Part shown: in pieces, positions 1-5,448 of the stretch
How the letters are laid out: each line of letters opens with the position of its first letter
Numbering within the stretch: position 1 is the stretch's first letter
Assembly: GCA_030018875.1 (NCBI GenBank)
Contig: JASEHK010000006.1
Location: forward strand, 14,515 to 20,464
Length of the DNA: 5,950 bases
Origin: Endomicrobiia bacterium
GTDB lineage: Bacteria; Elusimicrobiota; Endomicrobiia; PHAN01
Direction of reading: 5' to 3'
Position numbers and translations under genes: made by a program
The notes under the pieces: model-generated
What the model was told of the DNA's origin: nothing
Database searches by the model: none
The model's input: the letters and a program-made list of their open reading frames with translations, nothing else

Positions 1-810
1 GTCGTCAACGCGCCTCATGCTGCAAGGAAAGCCCGGGCCGGACAGTTCGTCGTCATAATGCTTTCCGAGTACGGCGAGCGCATACCGCTTACCATAGTCG
101 AGACCGACGGCGATTCTTCGCTGACCATAATCTTTCAGGAGGCCGGCAAGACCACGATGGAACTCTCTTCGCTTAAAGTCGGCGACAAACTCTCGGATAT
201 GCTTGGCCCGCTCGGTTGCCCGACGGAAATAAAGGATTACGGGCGGGTCATTACCGTCGGAGGAGGCGTCGGAGTGGCCGAGGTCTATCCGGTTTCCCGC
301 GCGCTCAAGGGCGTCGGCAACAGAGTTGTTTCCGTCATAGGCGCCCGCTCGAAAACATTTCTTATCCTCGAAAAGGAAATGCGCGCCGTCGCCGATAATC
401 TTTACGTCGCCACGGACGACGGCTCCTACGGCATCAAGGGAAATGTCGGAGACATATTGAAGGATCTTATAGTCGGCATACGTCCCGACCTCGTTTATGC
501 CATAGGCCCCGTGCCCATGATGCGCGCCGTATCCGACATAACAAAAGTGCACGATGTCAAAACCGTGGTTTCCTTGAATCCAATAATGGTTGACGGCACC
601 GGAATGTGCGGAGCTTGCCGCATAAACGTGGGCGGCAAGACCAGATTTTCGTGTGTCGAGGGGCCGGAGTTCGACGCGCATCAGGTTGATTGGGACGAAC
701 TTCTGATGCGGCTTCGCTTTTTTAATAAAGAGGAAGCCCGCGCCGTTGACCACTACTGTCGGTTGAAGTCGCTCAAGACGTCGAGAGAAAAGAACGTCGG
801 CGTCGAATAA
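1..810 (+). CDS. Sulfide/dihydroorotate dehydrogenase-like FAD/NAD-binding protein (NfnA/SudB type), 5'-truncated
   Basis: The frame is open from base 1. The visible 269 residues begin mid-domain (VVNAPHAARKARAGQFVVIM), and AxAGQFV is the normal run-up to the FAD-binding barrel, so the true start is upstream and the ATG at 58 is internal. RIPLTI (visible residues 27-32) matches the flavin-binding strand of ferredoxin-NADP reductase-like folds. GGGVG (87-91) is the dinucleotide-binding loop, and YAIGPVPMM (166-174) is the usual end of the NAD domain. D198 with C203, C206 and C218 (DGTGMCGAC...C) fits the [2Fe-2S] site of NfnA-type subunits, which use one Asp and three Cys. Family members move electrons between NAD(P)H, ferredoxin or sulfide, usually with a GltA-like NfnB partner. 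No partner gene follows; the next gene converges on this one. PyrK-like or sulfite-reductase-B-like roles remain possible. The family is near certain, the exact reaction is not. Confidence 0.9.
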   Translation, partial: VVNAPHAARKARAGQFVVIMLSEYGERIPLTIVETDGDSSLTIIFQEAGKTTMELSSLKVGDKLSDMLGPLGCPTEIKDYGRVITVGGGVGVAEVYPVSRALKGVGNRVVSVIGARSKTFLILEKEMRAVADNLYVATDDGSYGIKGNVGDILKDLIVGIRPDLVYAIGPVPMMRAVSDITKVHDVKTVVSLNPIMVDGTGMCGACRINVGGKTRFSCVEGPEFDAHQVDWDELLMRLRFFNKEEARAVDHYCRLKSLKTSREKNVGVE

Positions 811-833
811 AACAAGATGTACATTGTGATATG

Positions 834-906
834 AAAAAAGCGTGACAAAGTGAAAGGGTGAAAAAGCGAAAGAGTTGTTTTTGTCACCTTGTCACTTTAT
901 CACTTT
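834..906 (-). terminator. Imperfect long hairpin plus T-run, candidate terminator of the nadA-side operon
   Basis: Arms 842-865 and 878-903 pair. The aligned blocks are 842-845 with 900-903, 847-853 with 892-898, 857-860 with 885-888, and 861-865 with 878-882. There are mismatches at 846/899 and 854/891, a G-T pair at 856/889, a two-base bulge at 883-884, and a 12-base loop (866-877). Read on the - strand, the stem is followed after two bases by six T residues (834-839), the layout of an intrinsic terminator for transcripts coming from nadA. On the + strand no clear T-run follows the stem, so termination of the converging flavoprotein gene here is less certain. The stem is AT-rich and imperfect. 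Folding was done by eye. Confidence 0.45.
837..872. repeat. Degenerate inverted copies of the same octamer
   Basis: Left of the array, the + strand reads in 8-base steps as aagcgtga, caaagtga, aagggtga, aaaagcga (starting at 838), followed by a partial copy. These are diverged copies of AAAGTGAY, the reverse complement of the array unit. They form the left arm of the hairpin described at 834-906. The 12-mer at 842-853 is perfectly complementary to three places in the array (908-919, 916-927, 932-943). Confidence 0.7.
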
Positions 907-978
907 ATCACTTTGTCACTTTGTCACTTTATCACTTTGTCACTTTATCACTTTATCACTTTATCACTTTATCACTTT
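883..978. repeat. Octanucleotide tandem array, 12 units of RTCACTTT
   Basis: Twelve consecutive 8-bp units run without interruption. The first is gtcacctt (883-890). The other eleven are all gtcacttt or atcacttt. The only other variation is the first base, which in order from unit 2 is G,A,A,G,G,A,G,A,A,A,A. Because 8 is not a multiple of 3, any reading frame through it cycles with an eight-residue period (CHFITLSL on the + strand), so the open frame at 875-1123 is an artefact of the array. The last unit (971-978) overlaps the final codon and stop of nadA. Confidence 0.95.
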
Positions 979-1904
979 CCGCTCCCGTCTATGGATAACA
1001 TTTTCTTTATCGCCGCATGAGCGCGCGCGCGAATGTCTTCCGGCACTCTTACCTCGGGTTCAAGGGATTCAAGAGCGCGGTGAAGTTTATGAAGGTCGTT
1101 TTTTTTCATGTTCGGACAGATGAGCTTGGGCGACGCCGAATAAAATCTTTTGGACGGGTTCTCCTTTTTAAGCCGCCACACCAACCCTGACTCGGTGGCG
1201 ATTATAAACTCCGTCGCCGACGATGCCGCCGCGATTTTCAGCATCCCAGAAGTGGACGCGACTTCGTCGGCAATATCAAGCGCGGCAGCGCGACATTCGG
1301 GGTGCGCCAAAACTTTTGCCGACGGATGAGCGGCGCGCGCCGAGAGTATTTCGTCGGGCAAAACCCTGTCGTGGGTCGGGCAGAAACCGTCCCAAATAAT
1401 CATATCTATGCCTGTCCTGCGCCTGACCCAGTCTCCTAGATTTCTGTCCGGAACGAAAATGACCGGCGAGCGCGCCGACGAGGCGGCATATTTTACGACG
1501 CGCTCGGCGTTGGACGAAGTGCAGCAAACGTCGGAAAGCGCTTTGATTTGGGCCGACGAATTGACGTAGCAGACAACCGGAGACGAGGGATATTTTTCTT
1601 TGAGTTTGCGCAAATCATCGGCCGTTATCATATCGGACAACGGACAGCCTGCGGTTTCGTCGGGGATGACGATTTTTTTGGAGGGATTCAGTATAGCGGC
1701 CGTTTCGGCCATGAAATAAACGCCGCAGAAAACGACGGCTTCCAGAGAGTCAGCCAAATCCGCGGCGCGGCGGGCGAGTTCAAGAGAATCACCGGTGAAA
1801 TCGGCAATGTCCTGTATCTCATCTATCTGGTAATTATGGGCGAGGATGACGGCCTTGCGAACTTCTTTGAGTCTGATTATTTCCCGTCGAAGCAGGTCTT
1901 CCAC
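972..1904 (-). CDS. nadA: Quinolinate synthase NadA
   Basis: 310 residues, full length for the shorter bacterial/archaeal NadA class. NadA is a cytosolic [4Fe-4S] enzyme that condenses iminoaspartate with dihydroxyacetone phosphate to quinolinate in NAD biosynthesis. Seen directly: AHNYQ with H23, the GDSLELARRA segment (S40), DETAGCPL (C87), WDGFCPTH (C175), HPEC (H201) and CPNMKKN (C263). C87, C175 and C263 sit where the three cluster ligands belong, and the fourth iron site is left open for substrate. The start is a GTG at 1902-1904. The preceding in-frame codons are GCC AAA and then the TGA stop of the HAMP gene, so no earlier start exists, and the spacing to AHNYQ is normal. No good Shine-Dalgarno is seen, so coupling to the upstream gene is likely. 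The stop lies inside the last octamer unit. nadB and nadC are not adjacent. Confidence 0.97.
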   Translation of the reverse strand: MEDLLRREIIRLKEVRKAVILAHNYQIDEIQDIADFTGDSLELARRAADLADSLEAVVFCGVYFMAETAAILNPSKKIVIPDETAGCPLSDMITADDLRKLKEKYPSSPVVCYVNSSAQIKALSDVCCTSSNAERVVKYAASSARSPVIFVPDRNLGDWVRRRTGIDMIIWDGFCPTHDRVLPDEILSARAAHPSAKVLAHPECRAAALDIADEVASTSGMLKIAAASSATEFIIATESGLVWRLKKENPSKRFYSASPKLICPNMKKNDLHKLHRALESLEPEVRVPEDIRARAHAAIKKMLSIDGSGK

Positions 1905-1910
1905 TTTGGC

Positions 1911-2432
1911 TCACTTCGTCTTGAAAGCGTCCAGAGCCGACGACAGACGCGCGGCGGCCTCTTTTGTCTCAGGAGAAAGATTGACGGAAACCGCGGAAAT
2001 CTTGTCGGAGGCTTCGCGGAGCGCCGATATTTTAGCGACCAAACTCTCCGCCATTCCGTTGTATTCGGCCGCGACTTCCTTGAACTCATCCCCCTGTCTG
2101 AGATTGACCCTTTGAGTAAGGTCGCCTTCTTTGACGGAGTTCAGCACCTTCTCGAAAACGTAGAGAGGCCCTACCATCCTGTGAAAAAAGAATACGCTCT
2201 CGATAGCCAGCACAATCGCTATGAACCCGATTATCATTATAAGACTTCTGTTGAGCGCTCTCTGAAGAGCGCCCCATTCGCCCGTCGTCAGTTGCTCCAT
2301 TCCGCCGGACGAGCGCAGAACCTGATGAAGCAGAATATAAACCACCACGGCGCTTATGATGACGATGGCGGCCGTTATGGCCATATACTTAATCTGCAAC
2401 TTCGGTTTAATGAAAAATTGTCTTCTTATCAT
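1911..2432 (-). CDS. Small two-TM HAMP-domain membrane protein lacking an output domain
   Basis: 173 residues when started at the ATG at 2430-2432, which has AGGAGG at 2442-2447 with a 9-base spacer. An upstream TTG at 2460-2462 would add ten residues, but it precedes that site and looks spurious. The N-terminus is basic (MIRRQFFIKPKLQIKY). TM1 spans about 17-36, followed by a short external loop of about 26 residues and TM2 at about 63-83. A HAMP domain follows at about 84-133, with GPL, GDL, DEF and NGMAESL at the expected places. The last 40 residues are predicted coiled coil and stop without a kinase, cyclase or methyl-accepting signalling domain. Such proteins are often auto-annotated as methyl-accepting chemotaxis proteins, but the signalling hairpin is absent. 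It may modulate a partner in trans. Function unknown. It lies 36 bases after the ATPase subunit I gene and 6 bases before nadA. Confidence 0.85.
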   Translation of the reverse strand: MIRRQFFIKPKLQIKYMAITAAIVIISAVVVYILLHQVLRSSGGMEQLTTGEWGALQRALNRSLIMIIGFIAIVLAIESVFFFHRMVGPLYVFEKVLNSVKEGDLTQRVNLRQGDEFKEVAAEYNGMAESLVAKISALREASDKISAVSVNLSPETKEAAARLSSALDAFKTK

Positions 2433-2441
2433 TCTAATAAT

Positions 2442-2447
2442 CCTCCT
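2442..2447 (-). promoter_or_regulatory. Strong Shine-Dalgarno of the HAMP gene
   Basis: AGGAGG on the - strand, nine bases before the ATG at 2430-2432. It is the only perfect ribosome binding site seen in this operon, and it decides the start of the HAMP protein. Confidence 0.8.
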
Positions 2448-2468
2448 GCCTGCCGACGTCAAACTTCG

Positions 2469-4442
2469 TCAGACGGTGTATTTTTTTATCCATATCAATG
2501 GGCGCATTTCCCTGCCGCCGCCGCGAAAAAACTTATTGAAAAACTCAAGATACTGAAGCCGACTGGTGTGCACATACGCTCCCAAAGAACCTATCAGCAA
2601 AATGAACGGGTGAAAAAGCAACAGGACTATGATTCCGAAAGGAATGCCGATGTATGACGAAAAAAGAAGCGCGGCAACCTCGTTTAAGACCATGGCAAGA
2701 AGCGCCGTCGAGAGGCCGAGCGCGAAAAGTCGAGAGTAACTTAAAATGTCCGCGAGGGCGTTTCCGGTAATAGCCCCATAGACGGAGAAAAACATCTGAA
2801 AGAGCTTAAGCACGATGCCGTCGTTTGCTATCCACTGGTTTATCATCAGAGCCGCCGACGAGACGCCGAGCGCGGCAAGGAGCCACGACGAGGGCGCCGT
2901 CCTGGCGCCGAAAAGTTCGCCTATTATCAGAAGAGGAAACGATATCTGTATGCCGATTATCGAGGCGTCCGACAGGAAGGCTTCCCTGTAATTTTTATCT
3001 CTGAGGTCGGCGACAAGTTTAAGAACGCTGCCCAGCATGGTCTGAACGAAACCGAGCACGAGGCAAGCCGCCAAAAACTCTATGGAATTTTTCAGGGGGT
3101 CGAAAATCATCAATTTATTTTTCAACGGGCGGGCGAACGAAAAAATCTCGAAGCGGTCGAGGAGATTGCCGAAATATCCGCCGGTAAGCGCCCCGAACAC
3201 GGTTGTGGCCGCTCCGCAAAAAATCACGAGTCTCATAAACTTGCGGACTGACGGTGTCTTGAAATATCTGATGCCGGCAAAACCGGCGGCGGCGATGATA
3301 AGCCCGTAAAAAGCGTCGGCCATACATATTCCGAAAAACAGCGCAAAGAACGGAGCGACCCACGGCGTCGGGTCTCCCTCGGTATAAGCGGGCTTTCCGT
3401 AAAGATCGGTCACTACTTCGAAAGGCTCGAAGGGCTTTTTGTTTTCAAGCACCACGGGCACGTCGTCTCCGTCGGCGGGTTTTTCTTCGACCAAATGATA
3501 AGGAATCCCCGACGAGGAAAGCGCGGCCTCAATCTCCGGCGCGCGTTTCGCGACAATCCATCCCGTGAAATATCTGACGTGCAGAGTCGCAAGCATCATT
3601 GATTCGGACTCAAGAAGCGTTTTATCTTTCAGCAGAATGTCATGCGCGACTTTCAGGCGGGGCAGGTAAGAATACATGCCGGCAAGTTTTTCGCGGCGAC
3701 GCGCCGCGCGATGTATATGCGCCAGGCGGGTCGAGCGCACCCTCTCAAGCATCCCGCCCGGGGTTTCGTCAGACGAAGAGTACGGGACCTCGGTGACTCC
3801 GAACTTTCTGGCCGAAGCGACCATCTTATCCGCGAAGGCCGCCGGATAAGCCAGCCCGAAAGAAAGCGTCTTGCCGTCGTCGGAAACGACAGCGGCAAGA
3901 TGAGGAAAATCGTCGAGCGACTTAAAGAACTCGCGCGCGCGAGGAGCGGCGCTTTGTCCGGCGAAAAATCGCACTGTGGAGCCGTCGGACAGTTCGGAGA
4001 GATTGGCCATGACGTCCTTCCACGGTTCAAGGCGCGCGGCCTCGGTCTCGTAGCGCATGGCGGAAGTCTCGGCCTCGGATATCGCCTTTGAAAGCATCGC
4101 GGCTTCGGCGCAGATTTTTTTAAAATCGAAAGTTTTAAGGAGTTCCTTCGAGTCCGCCGAGGTAATAGCGACCTTCGCGCCGGAATGCGCGGGGAGCGCC
4201 GTCGTCGGCAAGGAGACCGTCGCGCGAACTATTGAATCTATCGCGACGCGAACCGAATCCACATCGCGCGAAACATCCTCCAGGCGTTTCTTGCCGGAGG
4301 CGAACTCATTGGCGCGGGTCTCGTCGGAAACTTTACCGGATATAGCTTCCACGCATTCCATATCGTGAAGAATCCCAAGAACGCGCTCGCGCGTGTCCGA
4401 CGGGAAAAAGAGAGTTATCTTAAATACCTTGGCTACGGACAT
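2469..4442 (-). CDS. ntpI: V/A-type ATP synthase subunit I (a-subunit homologue)
   Basis: 657 residues, the usual length for prokaryotic subunit I. This is the membrane stator that forms the ion half-channels against the c-ring and anchors the peripheral stalks. The N-terminal half (about 1-340) is soluble and helix-rich, starting with KVFKITLFFPSDTRERVLGILH, typical of the family. The segment near 355-380 (GDPTPWVAPFFALFFGICMADAFYG) is a family hallmark and opens the membrane region. Further hydrophobic segments lie near 403-425, 454-477, 493-511, 519-537, 545-565, 571-592 and 599-623. R571 in DILSYSRLFALGLS matches the arginine essential for ion translocation, and E588 lies one helix-face further on. 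The ATG at 4440-4442 is the first start after an in-frame TGA at 4446-4448; no clear ribosome binding site is seen. The G/H-like gene precedes it by 34 bases. The c-ring gene, which often follows, is absent here. Confidence 0.96.
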   Translation of the reverse strand: MSVAKVFKITLFFPSDTRERVLGILHDMECVEAISGKVSDETRANEFASGKKRLEDVSRDVDSVRVAIDSIVRATVSLPTTALPAHSGAKVAITSADSKELLKTFDFKKICAEAAMLSKAISEAETSAMRYETEAARLEPWKDVMANLSELSDGSTVRFFAGQSAAPRAREFFKSLDDFPHLAAVVSDDGKTLSFGLAYPAAFADKMVASARKFGVTEVPYSSSDETPGGMLERVRSTRLAHIHRAARRREKLAGMYSYLPRLKVAHDILLKDKTLLESESMMLATLHVRYFTGWIVAKRAPEIEAALSSSGIPYHLVEEKPADGDDVPVVLENKKPFEPFEVVTDLYGKPAYTEGDPTPWVAPFFALFFGICMADAFYGLIIAAAGFAGIRYFKTPSVRKFMRLVIFCGAATTVFGALTGGYFGNLLDRFEIFSFARPLKNKLMIFDPLKNSIEFLAACLVLGFVQTMLGSVLKLVADLRDKNYREAFLSDASIIGIQISFPLLIIGELFGARTAPSSWLLAALGVSSAALMINQWIANDGIVLKLFQMFFSVYGAITGNALADILSYSRLFALGLSTALLAMVLNEVAALLFSSYIGIPFGIIVLLLFHPFILLIGSLGAYVHTSRLQYLEFFNKFFRGGGREMRPLIWIKKYTV

Positions 4443-4476
4443 ATTTCAAAGACGAAACGCGGCAGTGGGCGGATGT

Positions 4477-4812
4477 TCACAGCCAGTCGAGATCGCGGAA
4501 TTTCTTCTCGACGGCAGATTCGGCGGAGGCGATTTTGGATCGGGCTTTTTCAAGCGACGAATTGGCGGAGGATTCCATTTCCGAGGCTGATTTCTCCGAA
4601 AGCGCGACGGCCTTGTCCTCGTATTCGGCGGTTTCCCTCTCGAGAGCTTTATCGCCGGAAAGCGCAAACTGCCGGAGTTCTTCCTTGACGCGCGCGGCGG
4701 ATTTCTCGACTATATCGGCGGCCTCGGCGACGGCCGACTCCACTGCGGCGGCGGCTTCCTCTTCCTTGCGGTTTATGACGCCTACCGCTTCTTCTATTTT
4801 CATTTCTCGCAT
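4477..4812 (-). CDS. V/A-type ATPase subunit G/H-like coiled-coil peripheral stalk protein
   Basis: 111 residues, nearly all Ala, Glu, Lys, Ser and Arg in a long heptad-like helix, with no Cys, Pro or His and no membrane segment. Small coiled-coil proteins of this length directly before subunit I are, in the V/A-ATPase family, the G/H stalk subunit that pairs with subunit E. Sequence alone gives low specificity here, so the call rests mostly on position. Two starts are possible: the ATG at 4810-4812 and another three codons on (4801-4803, MKIEEAV). Each has only a weak GCGAG-type site upstream, and MKIEEAV looks more like family N-termini. The stop is at 4477, 34 bases before subunit I. Confidence 0.7.
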   Translation of the reverse strand: MREMKIEEAVGVINRKEEEAAAAVESAVAEAADIVEKSAARVKEELRQFALSGDKALERETAEYEDKAVALSEKSASEMESSANSSLEKARSKIASAESAVEKKFRDLDWL

Positions 4813-4818
4813 TTTTTT

Positions 4819-4894
4819 CTCGCATCTCGATGGGCATTTTTATTTTTCTCACAACTATTTACGCTCGCGTCTCGACGGGCATTTTTATTTTTCT
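4819..4894. repeat. Pair of 31-bp direct repeats between pth and the ATPase genes
   Basis: Copy 1 is 4819-4849 and copy 2 is 4864-4894, identical at 29 of 31 positions and offset by 45 bp. Each has a ctcgc start, a 10-bp palindrome (catctcgatg in copy 1, cgtctcgacg in copy 2), then gggc and a T-rich tail. Copy 2 includes the stop and last codons of pth. Copy 1 ends six bases upstream of the first possible start of the G/H-like gene. A shorter partial copy (ctcgcat) recurs at 4806-4812. No convincing promoter or terminator is seen in the 72-base gap. Confidence 0.85.
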
Positions 4895-5448
4895 TGGGAT
4901 TCGGGAATAGTCCATGTGCCGGCAAACCCAACCGGTTCTTCCATAAATCGCGCCGCGACTTCGGCCGCGAGAGCAACCGCGGAGTCCTTTATGTCCGCGT
5001 CCCGACGCGAGAGTTCTTCAAGAACAAAATCCGCCGCGTCCTTGCCGGAAGGCATCGGCCCGACGCCCACCCTGAGCCTGGCGAAATCGGCGCCGATGGT
5101 CTCTATCACGCTCTTAAGCCCGTTGTGTCCGCCGGCGGAACCGCCCGCGCGCAAACGAACCTTGCCGAGCGGCAGCGCGAAATCGTCGCAGACGACCAAA
5201 ATATTTTCCGGCTTGACGCGATGAGCGGCCATAACGGAGGCCACGGCGCCGCCGGAAAGATTCATAAAAGTAAACGGCTTCGCGACGAGAAAAGAACCCG
5301 CGCGAGCAACCAGATATTTCGCGTGTTTCCGAAACTCCGAGTCGAAACGTTCGGCAACGATGTCCGCCACGTCGAATCCGGCGTTGTGTCGCGTGTTCCG
5401 ATACCGGACACCCGGATTGCCAAGACCGACGAGCAGTCTCATTCTCAT
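4885..5448 (-). CDS. pth: Peptidyl-tRNA hydrolase
   Basis: 187 residues, normal for bacterial Pth, the cytosolic esterase that releases peptides from peptidyl-tRNA dropped by ribosomes. Seen: LLVGLGNPG with N11, RNTRHNAGF with the catalytic H21, KPFTFMNLSG with N63, CDDFALPLG with D88, and GSAGGHNGLKS with N109. These correspond to E. coli N10, H20, N68, D93 and N114. The loop reads VVCDDFALPLG rather than the enterobacterial HDELDLP form. The ATG at 5446-5448 overlaps the bL25 stop as ATGA, suggesting translational coupling. A second ATG two codons on (5440-5442) gives MRLLVGLGNPG, an equally typical N-terminus. No clear Shine-Dalgarno is visible. The stop lies inside the second 31-bp repeat. 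Confidence 0.97.
   Translation of the reverse strand: MRMRLLVGLGNPGVRYRNTRHNAGFDVADIVAERFDSEFRKHAKYLVARAGSFLVAKPFTFMNLSGGAVASVMAAHRVKPENILVVCDDFALPLGKVRLRAGGSAGGHNGLKSVIETIGADFARLRVGVGPMPSGKDAADFVLEELSRRDADIKDSAVALAAEVAARFMEEPVGFAGTWTIPESQEK

Larger units (their letters stand above)
811..971. other. Convergent intergenic gap between the flavoprotein gene and nadA
   Basis: 161 bases with no credible gene. From left to right it holds about 25 unremarkable bases with a short atgtacat palindrome (817-824), the degenerate inverted octamers and hairpin, and then the octamer array up to the nadA stop. As both genes point into it, it needs no promoter, only termination. Confidence 0.8.

Noticed and set aside
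817..824. atgtacat palindrome after the flavoprotein gene
   Set aside because: It is only 8 bp with poor flanking symmetry, and it is expected by chance.
883..978. CRISPR array
   Set aside because: Units are 8 bp and directly adjacent with no spacers, and no cas genes are present.
1021..1031. Alternating GC run (another near 3932-3941)
   Set aside because: These are explained by Arg/Ala codons in nadA and subunit I; Z-DNA potential alone is not evidence of function.
875..1123. Open frame with CHFITLSL-type repeats on the + strand
   Set aside because: It is the octamer array read through plus antisense of the nadA 3' end; there is no start context and no family resemblance.
1548..2657. 369-codon open frame on the + strand
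   Set aside because: It runs antisense across nadA, the HAMP gene and the end of subunit I, which are all well supported; its product resembles nothing recognisable.
4859..4882. Seven-codon leader peptide MPVETRA on the - strand inside repeat copy 2
   Set aside because: There is no ribosome binding site and no hairpin or attenuator after it; the matching ATG in copy 1 is not followed by a similar stop.
4535..5224. 229-codon open frame on the + strand
   Set aside because: It is antisense to the Ala/Glu-rich stalk gene and pth; the Ser/Ala-rich product is a composition shadow.
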